The position numbers and the translations under genes are program-made. The notes beneath the pieces were generated by a model that saw only the letters and a program-made list of their open reading frames with translations, was not told the DNA's origin and searched no databases. 64,000 nucleotides of DNA, from NCBI GenBank assembly GCA_037039685.1, contig JAWNGF010000009.1, positions 1,488,001 through 1,552,000 of the forward strand, given 5' to 3'. This stretch comes from Ceratobasidium sp. AG-K (lineage: Eukaryota; Basidiomycota; Agaricomycetes; Cantharellales; Ceratobasidiaceae). Below are positions 38,322 through 52,908 of this stretch, piece by piece. The stretch's first letter is position 1, and every line of letters begins with the position of its first letter.

Positions 38322-39518
38322 CTAATGCTCATGTCCATGACCTAGAATTCCTCCCGCAATAAGTGGGAAAAACATCCCCACCATAGTAAGCAAGACACGA
38401 ATGCCCGGTTTGAGCTCTGCCTCCCCATGTTGATGACTAGGGTTCGACGACACAGGTTGTAGCACGGTTGCAACGTATAAAAAGGTTCCGCCCTGGCGCA
38501 TATAAGAGTGTAAATAACACTATCATCGCATATCACGGTTTGCAATGTTCTTTGACTTACAGAAAAAAGCAGTGCAATCCCAGTCCACTTTGGTAACGAG
38601 TCGTGCTCGCCTAGAAATTCGACCATAAAGTATGTAATCAATGCTGCCAGAGGGGAAGTGATCGCAAATGCAATGATATGTCGGCGAACCGATTGGCGCG
38701 GGAGGTGGGGAATCAAAGCTGTGGAGAGCGCCAGAGCAGTGGGAGCTAGGCCAGCCGCCGTCAGTTTCACAATTTCCCCCGTAACACGGACCCCATACCT
38801 TTATGTACGATAATGGCAAGGAAAACGATTGCTTCTAGAGCGTTTTGCCCACTCCTAGCGCTGGCACCCAAAGCGAGCCCGTCGGCGATAGAGTGAATCA
38901 CCAATCCCAAGGTGATAGCATTGGGATTTCCGTCCTTGCCGGTTCCAAATACGTCCCCATTAGACCCGTGCTTAGCTCTCTTCGCAACCCCGTCAGCACT
39001 AGCCCGCGTGCTAATGCTAATACTATCAATCGACCTTCTCCTCGCATCCGGGTCAGGATATTGGTCTCCAGGCGCAGGTCCGAGCTCTAGTTGCTCGATA
39101 TCGTCTTCGTCGAAAAGCGTGGCTGAAGCAACCGGCGCGGGTTGATGAGAATGTGCATGGGCCGAGGGGGCGATGAGCTGTTCGACGGCGAGCATCAAGG
39201 TAAATCCAGCGAGGAGGCAAAGCGCAATTGTTCGGGTAGGGACTTCGTCCTTCTCGGATCCTGAGGGTGCTTCATTGGCGTGGTGTAAGGCTTCGATGCC
39301 TTCGGGGATAACGACGCCCATCGCGGCGCCGAGAAGGAGGCCTGTGCCTATGGTGGAAATCTGGGCTATCCTTGTTCCTGTAAGTGTGGTGTTAGTAAGT
39401 TCCAGTATACGTGGTGTGAGAACGTACTTGAGAAGGTAAATACGAGCGGAAGTTGGCCTAGACCGAAGGATGCACCGCCCAAAAGGGTGCACATTATAAC
39501 AAGTTGAAGTAACCCCAT
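38322..39518 (-). CDS. ZIP-family metal transporter, copy 2
   Basis: Identical in reading to the gene at 7086-8282, with all four exons shifted by 31,236 bases. Same intact 341-aa product ending GHGHEH. Confidence 0.9.
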
Positions 39519-39869
39519 AGTGTCCCAGGATTGATTCTCCGACTAGGAATTAGGAGTTCTAATGATTGAGGGGGGGTGCGATTGTTACACCGTTGGTGGC
39601 TGGAAGCGAGTTATTATAGCGTCCGCGGGGAGGTTCTGACGGTGAGGGGGCTACAAGGGTCGATATGAGTTCCGCAGAGGAAGCGTCGGCCGCAGCGCCG
39701 TCTAATCTGTCAATTATATATAACTCTGTCGTTGCTGGAGAGAAGCATGGAAGTCGTCGTTGTCAGCCAAGAGTCGATGATAGGCGCCGAGCGGCAAGAC
39801 CCTAGGTGTGATAAGATTAGATGCTCTCAAGTTTTAAACTCGTCCACATTTACAATCGTTTGTTTCGAG
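39519..39869. promoter_or_regulatory. Divergent ZIP/BUD22 promoter region, copy 2
   Basis: Same as 8283-8633; I see no base difference. Confidence 0.5.
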
Positions 39870-41450
39870 ATGGCTGGACAGAAGAGAAAGCGCGAGGATG
39901 CGCCAAAGACGCAGGTACGATCTTTGAAGCTCAGATTGTACGAGGTAGCCCTGAATTGTTATATAGGTGCCAGACGACGCAACTCTACAGAGAAAGGTCA
40001 CTGGGAAATTGGTCAGTTTGAGTGTTGTTACACCTTCCGTTTGGCTCATATCTGTAGACCGTGCTAGCACCACAGCTTTAAAGAAGCCGCACAAGCAGCG
40101 AAGAAGGCGAAAGCTTTCGAGGTACAGCGCACAGTGAAGAAACTGAAGGAGGCAAGACAAAAAGGAACCAGTGATGTCCCAGCCCTGGAGGCAAAACTGG
40201 AGTCTGCCAAGGTGTGTATCTACCATTATTGATTCGTTTAGCAGGACTAAAATTGGGGCCAGGCGCTTGACCACGCTGCTGTTGCACGGATCTCACTGGC
40301 ACGCAAGATTCAAAAGATCAAAACTTTGGCTATTCACCCCATGATTCAAGCTGCCCTGGCCGAGGTTGAGGTACCCTCTATCGATAGTATCTCCGGTGAG
40401 GCAAAGCAAGCTGTACTTAGCTCAAAGATTCTCGCTGGCGAGGTTGGACGATTGTGCACGACCCTCAAAGAGCTAGTAGAACCCCCGACGAAGCAAGCGC
40501 CCAAAGCTGTATCGGACGAGGAAACCATTAGGGGCGAGTCCGGGGAGGAGGAAGAGTGGAAGGGAATTATCTCCGACCAGGACCAGGGCGATTCGAACGA
40601 TTCTGACGACTCGGATGCCGACTCGGAAGCAAAACCCGACCCGGCTGTTCTCAACTCTGCTCTATCGAAACTCGGAATCCCGCTCGATAGCATTTCGCCA
40701 GACACGGAAGTTCCCGAAGCTTCCTCGTCTTCCGACGCCGATAGCATTGTGCTGGACGAGGAAGAAGAGGACGTTGACGACCAAGCTTCATGGGAATCGG
40801 GCAGTATCGACAGCCAAGGGAATGTCATCCATGCTGCGCCCCCCTCCGATTCGTCTTCTTCACCCCCCACAAAACGCACGAAAAGCAAAAATGATTCTGC
40901 AGGCTCGAGATTTCTCCCCTCCTTGTCTTCTGGATTCATTCGTGGCGACTCGGAGGGGTCGGATATCGAAGATGCAGATGCGGAACCAACAAAGAAGAAT
41001 CGGAGAGGGCAAAGAGCTCGCAAGGCGTGAGTAGTTATATTCACCCGATAGTTCTTAGCTCAAAGTGGGTTTAGAATTTGGGAGAAGAAATACGGGAAGA
41101 ATGCAAATCATGTCAAGAAAGCTCGAGAGGATGCAGCAACCCGAGGTCGCGGACGAGGAAGGGGTGGGTCTGTTGGAAGGGGAGGGTTTGCTGGAAGGGG
41201 ATGTCATGGTAGGAGTGACGGGCCGCCGATATCTCGGGGCGGTGCTCCCAGTGTGCGGGGGCGAGGCGGTCGAGTTCGTCCGCCGGCAGCACCACTCCCA
41301 ACGACCCAGGATGCAGGATGGGCCCAACGGGCACCGAAAAAGGAAAAGGAGGAGAAACCGATGCACCCAAGTTGGATAGCGAAACAAAAGCTCAAGTCGC
41401 GCGAGTCCATTACGACTGCACCTCGGGGTAAAAAGATTGTATTCGACTAG
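39870..41450 (+). CDS. BUD22: Bud22-family ribosome biogenesis protein, copy 2
   Basis: Same five exons as 8634-10214 at an offset of 31,236; intact 457-aa product with the acidic middle and terminal GKKIVFD. No difference from copy 1 noticed. Confidence 0.9.
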
Positions 41451-41605
41451 TCGTCTCCACACCTGTGTATTACAATAATTTGTATGCAAAAGGAAGTTGT
41501 CCCATTACTATCCAAGCTCGGCCAAATACGCCACACGACCCTGAGCCCCTGTGTAATGGCTCCAGTGCCCAAACTCGTCTTCCTCCACCGCAGGCGCGCT
41601 TCACG

Positions 41606-43652
<2,047 letters not shown>

Positions 43653-44145
43653 GTGTTGATACAAACAGCTTGGACCCAATTTATTAATGATTTTTACTAC
43701 GAATTGAACGGGAGCGCATTTATGGTGTGACACTGCAGTTAGAGATAGAATTGTACCTTCCTCGTATTCGGTTTGCCGGCTGGTTCGTGCCCTCTTCCGA
43801 GTCTTTGGACGTCAGTTCATTGACGAAACGTTTATATCATCACTTGCTTACTCATTCCCCAGCGTCATAAGTCATTCCGAGTCGCCTCTCCACGCAGCCC
43901 ATCACATCCGACACGGCTGCAAGTCACTATTGTGGTGGCTAATCGAACATATCCCCTCGCATCAAGGTGATTCCCTGCGGTCGTAAGGATAAAGGACCTA
44001 CTTTCGATCCGGTAAATTTAAAAGTTCCATCATTGTAATATTCTCCACTAACGTCACAGCACTGCGTTACTACGGTTCCCGACCAGCACATTCAAGAGGA
44101 TCGCACATTGCGATACGTCTGGAAGCCAAGATCCATCATTCAATA
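43653..44145. other. Intergenic region, copy 2
   Basis: Counterpart of 12417-12909; nothing recognised. Confidence 0.6.
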
Positions 44146-47093
44146 ATGAGCGACAAGGATTCGCTCCTATCCGATCACGGTGATAGTTACATTGGCAGCG
44201 TGACGGTAGGCCTAAAATTCGGGGTCATTCTTCCTTATGCGGCACTTAACATCAAACGTGCAGCCAGTGAAAGATGTTATCGACGCCCTGTCCAAGCGCG
44301 GGTGCTCAGATCTTACGTCGATGATTGATTTAGACGCATGTAGTGACCTTCCGCTTGCTGGGGGAGGGTTCTGCGATGTATACCGAGGAGCTACGAAGGA
44401 TGGAATTCAAGTAGCCATCAAGTCTTTGAGATTATATGATAGGCCAGGAAAAGAGAATGACAAGGAAAAGATGATAAAAGTTAGTCCCATGAACTTGCAC
44501 TCCGCGACTGGGCGCCATTAACAATGTTTGACCGAGAGCAGCGTGCAGCAAGAGAGCTATATCATTGGTCAAAGCTACGACACCCTAGTGTGCTTCCCCT
44601 GATGGGGCTCGCCATGTTCCGCGGGCGCATGTCCATGATATCCGAGTGGATGGAGAACGGCAACCTGCCATCGTACATTAGTCTAAACCCGAGCACGGAC
44701 AGGATTAGTCTCGTGAGTGTCTTTACATCCTAACTGCGGCACCGATTATAAGGATGCTTAGTGTATAGATATTTGCACCGGGCTGTCGTATATCCACGCC
44801 AACGAAATGGTGAGTACATCAACAGGCGATTACCATAGACGTATCACACAATGGCTGGGCATGCAGATCCATGGTGACCTAAAGGGGGTGCGTTTCTTCA
44901 AGTCTTTGCATCCCTACCTCTTATGTTACGGCAAAACTATGCTAATGGATACGCTAGGCAAACGTGATGGTTTCGCAAGATGGCACTGCTATGATCGCCG
45001 ACTTTGGGAACTCCCAGCTTAAGGATCTTACTTTGAAGTTCACGAATACAACGAGTTCGGGCATAACGGTTCGATGGGCGGTACGGCTTAGGACTAAAGG
45101 CATGGGTGCGGTTTTTTTAACCCTGGCTGACAGGCGCCAGAACTTTTGGGCGAAGATAGTGGCGCACGTGCAAGCAAGAAGACGGATGTATATGCGTATG
45201 GAATGGTACGTCTCCCAACTTGGGCTGTTGCACTAAACTAACGCCTTCGTCGCTCAGACTGTGCTGGTATGCATCTCGCTTTGGATTCAGTTACCTACTT
45301 TGTTTATTTCCTCCATCAGGAAACGCTAACAGGCAAGGTGCCCTATGATGAGTTCAGCGAACACCAAGTGATGATTATGGTCGCATTCAAACACAAAACT
45401 CCGGCTCTGCCGGCGATCGGGGTAGACATCGAAATATGGAAGATACTACAAGACTGTTGGCGACGGGAGCCATCTGAACGACCGGATATTGCCAATATTG
45501 AGGAAAGGCTATCGAGTCTATACGGCCATACGACTGGAAAGACAAGAACATTGAATAGCTCAGACATGGGTGGTGCAAAGGCAAGTACTTACCACTCCAT
45601 GTATGCATTAATACCCCAGCTCAATCACAACTCGCCGCTCGTGGAACTCCTACCAGATCGAAGATTCAAACCCTGACCGCACGGCCGTATTGGCTAATGT
45701 GCCCAAGGAATCCAAAACAAATCCAGAGGGGCTACAAAATAAAACGGGCCCAGTGACGAGACATTCTCACCTCGGCCGGGTGTTCGAAGCTGAGTTATCC
45801 GACTTCGAATTATTGGCATCTCGGAAGCAACTAGTGGGGTTGGAGCATCCTAGCACGCTACAGAGCATGACAGAACTTGCAAACACGTACCATGACCAAA
45901 ATCGGTTAACAGACGCCGAGCCTTTGTATACCGAAATCCTAGCCATTCGAAAACGAGTACTTGGAGATGAACACCCAGACACACTGGCAAGCATGGCAAA
46001 CTTGGCAAACAATTACTACTGCCAGGGTCGGTTGACGGACGCGGAGCCATTATACATTCAAGTGTTAGCTGCTAGGAAGCGAGTGCTCGGAGAACATCAT
46101 CGTGACACGCTACGGAGCATGGCAGAGCTAGGAAATACATACAGTAAACAAGGCCGACTCATGGATGCCCAGTTACTATTTTTTGAAGTCCAGGAGACTC
46201 GGAGGCGACAATTAGGGGTGGAGCATCCTAGCACGCTACTCAGCATGACAGAGCTGGCAAACGCATACTACGATCAAAATAGGTTAACAGATGCCGAGCT
46301 GTTGTATACCGAAGTCCTAGCCATTCGAAAACGAGTACTTGGAGAGGAACATCCCGACACATTGATCAGCATGGCGAACTTGGCGAATAACTACTATCGC
46401 CAGGGCCGGCTAGCAGATGCGGAGCCGCTGTACGTTCAGGTATTAGCAGCCCGAAAACGAGTGCTAGGAGAGCATCACCACGACACCATAGGGAGCATGG
46501 CGGAGCTAGGAAATACATATTATAGACAGCGCCGATTCTCTCAGGCAGAGCCATTGCTCACTGAAGTATTGGCTGCTCGCAAAAGTCTCCTCGGAGAGGA
46601 CCATCCTATCACGCTAACCAGCATGACGGAGTTAGCGAACACATTTCACGACCAGGATCGTCTAATGGATGCGTTACCATTGTACATCGAAGTCCTAGCC
46701 AAACGAAAAAGAGTGCTTGGAGAAGACCACCCTACCACACTAATAAGCATGGCGAACCTAGCAAACACATACTATAATCTAGATCAACTGGAGGAAGCAG
46801 AGCCACTATATGTCCGTGTGCTAGGTGCTCGAAAACGGGTATTGGAGGAGGACCATTGCACTACACTGGAGAGCATGGTGGAGCTAGGGAACACATATTT
46901 TAGACAAGGCCGACTCGCAGAGGCGAGGTTTTTATTTGCGGAAGCGCTGACCGCTCGGGAACGAGTGCTTGGAAAAAATCATCCCGACACGCTGCAAAGT
47001 ATGCGTTTACTCGCACGCACATATAAGGCACAGGGCCAAGGCGACCAGTATAAATCGCTCTTGACCCGTATTGATGCGATGACAATCGAATAG
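44146..47093 (+). CDS. Protein kinase-TPR protein, copy 2
   Basis: Counterpart of 12910-15857 with the same exons, including the 21-nt exon (44867-44887), the 9-nt exon (45258-45266) and the GC-AG intron (45581-45656). The TPR array is the same ten repeats. No difference from copy 1 noticed, although tandem coding repeats usually vary quickly in such genes. Confidence 0.85.
45843..46976 (+). repeat. 378-nt TPR super-repeat, copy 2
   Basis: Same three-TPR period as at 14607-15740. Confidence 0.9.
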
Positions 47094-47777
47094 GGGTTCT
47101 CCCTTTTATCATTTTTTGCCCCGTAACTCCTGGTAAATGCTACCTTGATGTATTATACACACCTCGTACACTGGGATTGCGCGGGCTTGAGCACTTGGGT
47201 CTCAGTCGAATATAATTCTAACCATGGTCACACGGGTAGCGCGCATATATGAAGCCCTTACAGAGTTAATTCGATATTATGCGGTTGACAGACTGTATCG
47301 AGCCTCGCAGTTTTCATATCGCGAGTGTCTCCTGATATCCATAGATTGGAACTTTTGTCATGATGTAAATCTGGGCGATGACGCCATCACTTGCTTCCTT
47401 GTATGATGATTTCCTAGCTTCACGATCATACGCCACCATTGCCCATTTCACCTAGTCCATCTGGTGCAAGTTTAAGCCGAACCCATCGCACTTCTGAGAC
47501 AGAAAGCGAAAGAACGAGATGCATTTACACTTATCTTTATTCCCTCATATGCATGGTATACACGTGGAATCTTCGTCAGGAACGGAATATTTGGGTAATT
47601 TTTGGGCGAAATAGTAGTTTCTATTTCCCCTCAGACCTTACAATGTCTAGCCACACACTTGCCACTCTGCATAGAGTGCACATTTACGAAAAGGCTTGTA
47701 CTTCAGTATTCGTATATCGACCTGGTTAGCTATCAACATAGAAATAACGTCCAGGCGCTAGCACAATACATCGAAGA
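47094..47777. other. Intergenic region, copy 2
   Basis: Counterpart of 15858-16489. It includes the last 17 codons' worth of the F-box gene, which the frameshift in this copy removes from the open frame. Nothing else recognised. Confidence 0.6.
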
Positions 47778-49430
47778 TTAAGGTATGGTGTGATACCAGG
47801 CGTAATCTTCAAACATGGATTCAAACATAGATTGGGAGCGCGATCTTTCAACAGTGTCAAGTCCCAGGGACATGAGTTGATCAATTACTCCGTTGATAGG
47901 TGGGCCGAAGATGGACGTATTCATTAGTCTCAGCGTCTTGAGGGAAGGGAAGGCCTCGACAAGCTTGTAAAGCGTTGCGTCTGCATAAGTCGCATTGCGT
48001 AAATGGAGCGAACAAAGTGCTGGGCATAAAGCCACTGGAGAGCGCATAACTGCCTTCAAGTATTCATCGCCTTTCCGCCCATTGAAATCAAGAATCAGCG
48101 TTGTGACATTTGGTGCAACAGCTAAAAGCTTCCGCAATGATTCCTCCTCGCTCTCGCACCGTGAATCAGTAATAGCGTACAGTTTAGTAACGTTGGTACG
48201 AGACAAGAACAGTTGAAAGGCAAAAATTGCGCGGGTCAAGGGAGGATTGTTTGTCGAAAGAAAGTAGAAGTCTATTCTTAGGCTAAGCGCAGCGGAGGAA
48301 GGGATCTGAAGGAGGGGGAGTAGTAAAGCCAAACTGTTACCGGACATATATTTCAAGTCCAGGACTTTTAAGTGCTCTAGGACCACCGGTTGAAGATTGC
48401 GAGCTTTACTAGGCGCGATGGCCAATGCCCGGAGCTGTAGTGTCTGTAGTCCCCGGCAGGCGGAAAGAATAAACAGAAATTCCTGTATTTCAGGGACCTC
48501 GTCTGGGCGTGGCCCTTCATAATAGCCACCGAGATACAAATGTGCAAGGTTCTGATAGGTAATGCTTTGCCACGGAAGAGCTAGATAGTTTAGGCGGAGT
48601 ACACGGAGAGAGTGCTGCAGAGCATCCTCCTGGTCCTGGCTAAATGGAGAAAGACCATAGGAGGTGCTGATGTGATGATCATCCCGCCAGAACGCAAGAT
48701 TTTGAATAGACCCAGGCCTCGCGGCTCTAAAAATGCGCAAAACTACCGCGTCAAGTTCCTTCTGCTCTAGGCCGTTTAACAAGTAAACAGTTCTTATTTG
48801 AAGGACCCCCAAGTATGGCAAAAAATGGTCGGACGCCAACAGCGCTGTCGCCTCGTGAATAGGATCGGGTGGGCAGAAATCAATTTCCAAGCAAATCGGA
48901 AAATCGCGAGCGCGTTCCAAAGACATGTTCATGCATTTTAGTGGGTTGTTGAGATCCTCGCTTTTGAGAGCATGTGTCATGTCAATATAGGACCAGAGCG
49001 ATGGAGTTGTGAGTAAGGTATTGCGCCATGAGGGACAAACATGAGTCAACGCGAGCAACTCGAGAAAAGAAAAGTGTCGGCCATCACATGAATAAGGGTC
49101 ATGGTAGAATTTGGGACTCTCATAGACGCATAATTGGAAAATTTCAAGCAAGATTTCTTGGGGCAGCTTGCTGAACGATACGCGTGTTGGTGAACTGTTT
49201 CGCATCATATTCAAAGCAACTCTTGCCTCTGTAAGAATCGGAAGGCCGCGATCTATCAGGTCTGAGTCGTGCCGGGCTTCAAGTGCGAGTTCGTCCAGAG
49301 ACTTGGCGTCCATTTCGTTGAAACTAACTCGGAAATCGGAGTCAAGGGTAGCAGTGCTGTTAGAATAACTCTGCGTCGCGACATGGAGCTGCTCTCGCGC
49401 GTCTCGCCACTTTTGGAGTGTTTCGGACAT
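47778..49430 (-). CDS. F-box protein, copy 2, shortened by one-base insertion
   Basis: Counterpart of 16490-18193. An extra A near 47781 (GATTAAGG against GATTAGG in copy 1) brings in a stop after 550 aa, so the last 17 residues of the 567-aa form (ending GRYFYVDS) are lost. The F-box is unaffected. It could be a real allele or a base-call error. Confidence 0.85.
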   Translation of the reverse strand: MSETLQKWRDAREQLHVATQSYSNSTATLDSDFRVSFNEMDAKSLDELALEARHDSDLIDRGLPILTEARVALNMMRNSSPTRVSFSKLPQEILLEIFQLCVYESPKFYHDPYSCDGRHFSFLELLALTHVCPSWRNTLLTTPSLWSYIDMTHALKSEDLNNPLKCMNMSLERARDFPICLEIDFCPPDPIHEATALLASDHFLPYLGVLQIRTVYLLNGLEQKELDAVVLRIFRAARPGSIQNLAFWRDDHHISTSYGLSPFSQDQEDALQHSLRVLRLNYLALPWQSITYQNLAHLYLGGYYEGPRPDEVPEIQEFLFILSACRGLQTLQLRALAIAPSKARNLQPVVLEHLKVLDLKYMSGNSLALLLPLLQIPSSAALSLRIDFYFLSTNNPPLTRAIFAFQLFLSRTNVTKLYAITDSRCESEEESLRKLLAVAPNVTTLILDFNGRKGDEYLKAVMRSPVALCPALCSLHLRNATYADATLYKLVEAFPSLKTLRLMNTSIFGPPINGVIDQLMSLGLDTVERSRSQSMFESMFEDYAWYHTIP

Positions 49431-50182
49431 CAGAAACAGACACGTAGGCTCGCGAAGGGTTTGGGTGTGGGTGGAGGGACGGTTTGCGTTGAGCTGGTGA
49501 CAAACGGATGGTAAGCGCCAGGTAGAGACTCCTATGTAGGGCGTATCGGGTAATAGTTGCTATTTCGGTCAGACCCTCATTATGACGCATAATGGAACAT
49601 CCTTGTTAGGTAGCACACAGTGTCAGTCGGTTCTCTCAAGCCGAGACCCGGTAAAGAAACGAAGCCTTTATTACTGAGTTGCTGCAAATTTGCCGGTGTT
49701 CTGATTCATCGGGTATTTAAAGTACTCAACGCAATCCGCGAGAGGTAGACAAACGACAGAAATGTTGACCGCCGGCCTAAAACTCTCAGTCCTGCGGGCT
49801 GAATGCAAGCTCGGACAACGCAATGAGGCCAAGCCCAGCCAGTAAGCGCTTTCAATTCTCAAGGCTTCAATGGATTGCCAATTGCCACTGGATCGCCCCA
49901 GCGCCAAGATCAGCTGACGTCCCAAAGCGAAATAGAAGCTCGGCCGATGAACCAATCGTGGCAAAACCTCTCTCAGATATTTTCAACCCCAACCCTTCTG
50001 AATACACAGTATAGATCTATTCCAGTTGCTATTCCCGTTCTTATTATCACATTCGATGAGAATTCCCGTCCTCATTCCCGTTCATAGGCGGAGAGGCCCC
50101 TGCGCCTCGATGCTCCAAGGTTTAAAAGGGACCCCAGTGGGGTGTGTTTCCCCACCTCCCCACATCGTAAAGCATTCGAGAT
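49431..50182. promoter_or_regulatory. Divergent F-box/alpha-galactosidase promoter, copy 2
   Basis: Same as 18194-18945, including the GTGGGG/CCCCAC cluster (50137-50163). Confidence 0.5.
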
Positions 50183-52437
50183 ATGCTGGCTGCTCTGTCT
50201 CTGCTCGGCCTCTTTGGCTCAACTCGGGCCGCGGATAATGGACTGGTTAGTACTAGACTCTCCGATCTACCTACGAATAACTAATGTTCATATATTTTCA
50301 TTTTATTAGGCTCGTACACCGCAGATGGGATGGGTGCGTCACTCATTCAAGCTATTCGCATATCCAGGGGTGTTTAACTCTCTCTCTTTGCAGAACACCT
50401 GGAATAAATTTGCTTGTGACATCTCTGAAAACACGATTCTCTCCGCAGCAGATGCGATTGTGAATACGGGATTGAAGGATATTGGTTATCAATGTAAGCC
50501 GGTCTCAAAAGCTTGGGAAGCGCACGTTCTAACGTAAAAATAACTACTAGACGTCGTAGTTGATGACTGTGAGTTGATAATTCTCCGAAGAAACCGCTCA
50601 CCCCTGGGTTGTGACTGATCCATTGGCTAGGCTGGCACGCTGCAGCGCGTGAGAGCGGAACTGGGAAACCTGTCGCCGACTCGACCCGTTTCCCGAATGG
50701 AATCAAGCATCTGAGCGACAACGTACATAGTCTAGGGCTCAAGGTGCGTTAATCCTTGGAGATAGATGCTGTTATTCAATCTGTCAACCCTTTAATTTAG
50801 ATTGGCATCTACAGTTCTGCCGGGCTGTAAGTTCCGGACTCGCATGTGAACGATCGAACCCGGAGTAACCTCCTTTCTGGGCTTATAGGTACACGTGTGG
50901 TCGTCGATTCGGTTCTCTCGGATATGAAGAAATCGATGCTCAAACCTATGCCGAGTGGGAAATCGACTACCTCAGTAAGTCCTGACGGGACTTCGATGGA
51001 TCCAGTTCATCTAACCTCCTCTTCCATCGATTAGAATACGACAACTGCTACAACGAGGGCCGCCATGGTACTCCTCTAATATCATACGAACGATATGCCA
51101 ACATGTCTCAGGCCCTCAATGCCACTGGACGTCCGATTCTGTATTCCATGTGTAACTGGGGAGAGGATGGTACATGGAATGGGCGACAGAGATCGCCAAC
51201 AGCTGGCGGATGAGCGGAGACATCAAGGATGTGAGTAGTGACGAATCCGGTGGGAGTTTGCCGAGTTCTAATGAGCGTGAAGACTTTCGAAGGGTACGAT
51301 GATCGTTGCCCGTGCACGTCGATGCTTGACTGCAAACTCCCGGGATATCGTGAGTAGATTAAGTAAAGTCGCGCGAACTTTATATCGAGGAGTTTCGTAG
51401 ATTGCTCCGTCTCTCGTATTCTCGATTTTGCTGCTCCTCTGGGACAAAAGGCTGGCCCGGGACGATGGAACGACTTGGACATGCTTGAGGTCGGAAATGG
51501 AGGCATGACCTACGATGAGTATGGTGAGATCCTTCATACCCGCAACCCAAAACGTTACCTGATGATCTTATAGTTACTCATTTCTCAATGTGGGCCGCGG
51601 TGAAGAGCCCTCTAATTCTGGGTAACGACGTTACCGAGATGGTATGTCTCGCTTATCGTCCTCAACCCCCTTTGGTTAACTACTTCACAGACCGCAGAGA
51701 CCCTTGAAATTATCACAAATAAGGCTGTTATTGCCGTCTCACAAGATCCAAATGGTAGCCCAGTCAACCGTCTCTGGAAGCGCACGGTCACTGGTGGTGA
51801 CATTTCACTCTGGATTGGAGGTCTCGTGAACAAGTGAGTTTCGTCATGTTGCTGGTACTGGGCTCGATCTAAATGCTTTCAAACAACAGCGCCTGGGCAG
51901 TTGCGGTCGTGAATACAGCCCCCAAGAGCCAAAAGCTCGACCTCTCTCTCGCCGAGGTGTTTGCTGATTCCGTAAGCCAGCTATTCTCTGATTGATCCAA
52001 AACCTGACTGAATCTTCCATTAGCCTCCCGCGATTCGCAAGTCTAAATTCCGCTTCTATGACCTGTGGGCTCAAAAGACATCCTCGCCACCTTCCTGGAG
52101 CTCTGTCTCTTCCCAATTCCCGTCCTTTGTCAACTCGTCGGGTGCCACCAACACCACACTTCAAACAATCCTCGCGCGCTCGACCAACTGGGGCAAAGAT
52201 CTCGGCGTGTTCTCGGGTACCGTCAAGAACGTCAACATCCCCGCTCACGGTGTCAAGATCTGGCGTGTCGAATTGGCCACTTCCACTGCGAGCGCTTCGT
52301 CCACTGCGTCCGCCGCGACGACTACGACAGGTGGTGCCTCGCTCACGTTCGCCACTGAGGGCCAGACCACCATTAACATTGGCTCGACAACCACTGCGAC
52401 AGCCACGGGCGCTGCAACTACTTCGGCTTCCGTTTGA
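50183..52437 (+). pseudogene. GH27 alpha-galactosidase, copy 2, frameshifted
   Basis: Counterpart of 18946-21202. A C is missing at about 51180 (GGAATGGG against GGAACTGGG), inside the codons of EDGTWNW, between the nucleophile and acid/base regions. The shifted frame reaches a stop within about 15 codons, so the acid/base Asp and the C-terminal domain would be lost. A further one-base loss near 51678 lies in an intron. The rest is the same as copy 1. Confidence 0.8.
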
Positions 52438-52908
52438 CTAGCCGAACAACATAAAAACCAAGCTCAAGTGCACCTGGACCTGTAGTAGCTGCGAGACCAA
52501 GAACGTGGTTGTCAGAAACGTAGACAAATGCTCTCTCTGTATTCTGTGTTTTGAAAAACTGTATCTTCTGCTTGTAACATTCTCCTTTTGAACAAATGAA
52601 AAAGTGTTGCATGATGTAGGTGATCGGACGATCGTCTTGCCTAAATAAGGGATTCCCCGAAGTCGCTCCGCAATGGTAAAACGCCAAACGTCAGATTCAA
52701 AAATAGCATCTCTATAAATGTTCTTGGTCTATTCTTACAGCAAATTGAGGGTAAAGTATGTTGGAAACAATGCAAATAATCGGGCACAAGGGCACAACTT
52801 GAAACAAACAACTAGGATCACACTTAGTAGAAAGCACGAAAACATCCTGACCGGTCCGTGGAGCACAAGCTCAAGCAGAATTAAATAAAAGTTCCATGTG
52901 GTGTCCGT
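52438..52908. other. Intergenic region, copy 2
   Basis: Counterpart of 21203-21673; no gene recognised. Confidence 0.6.
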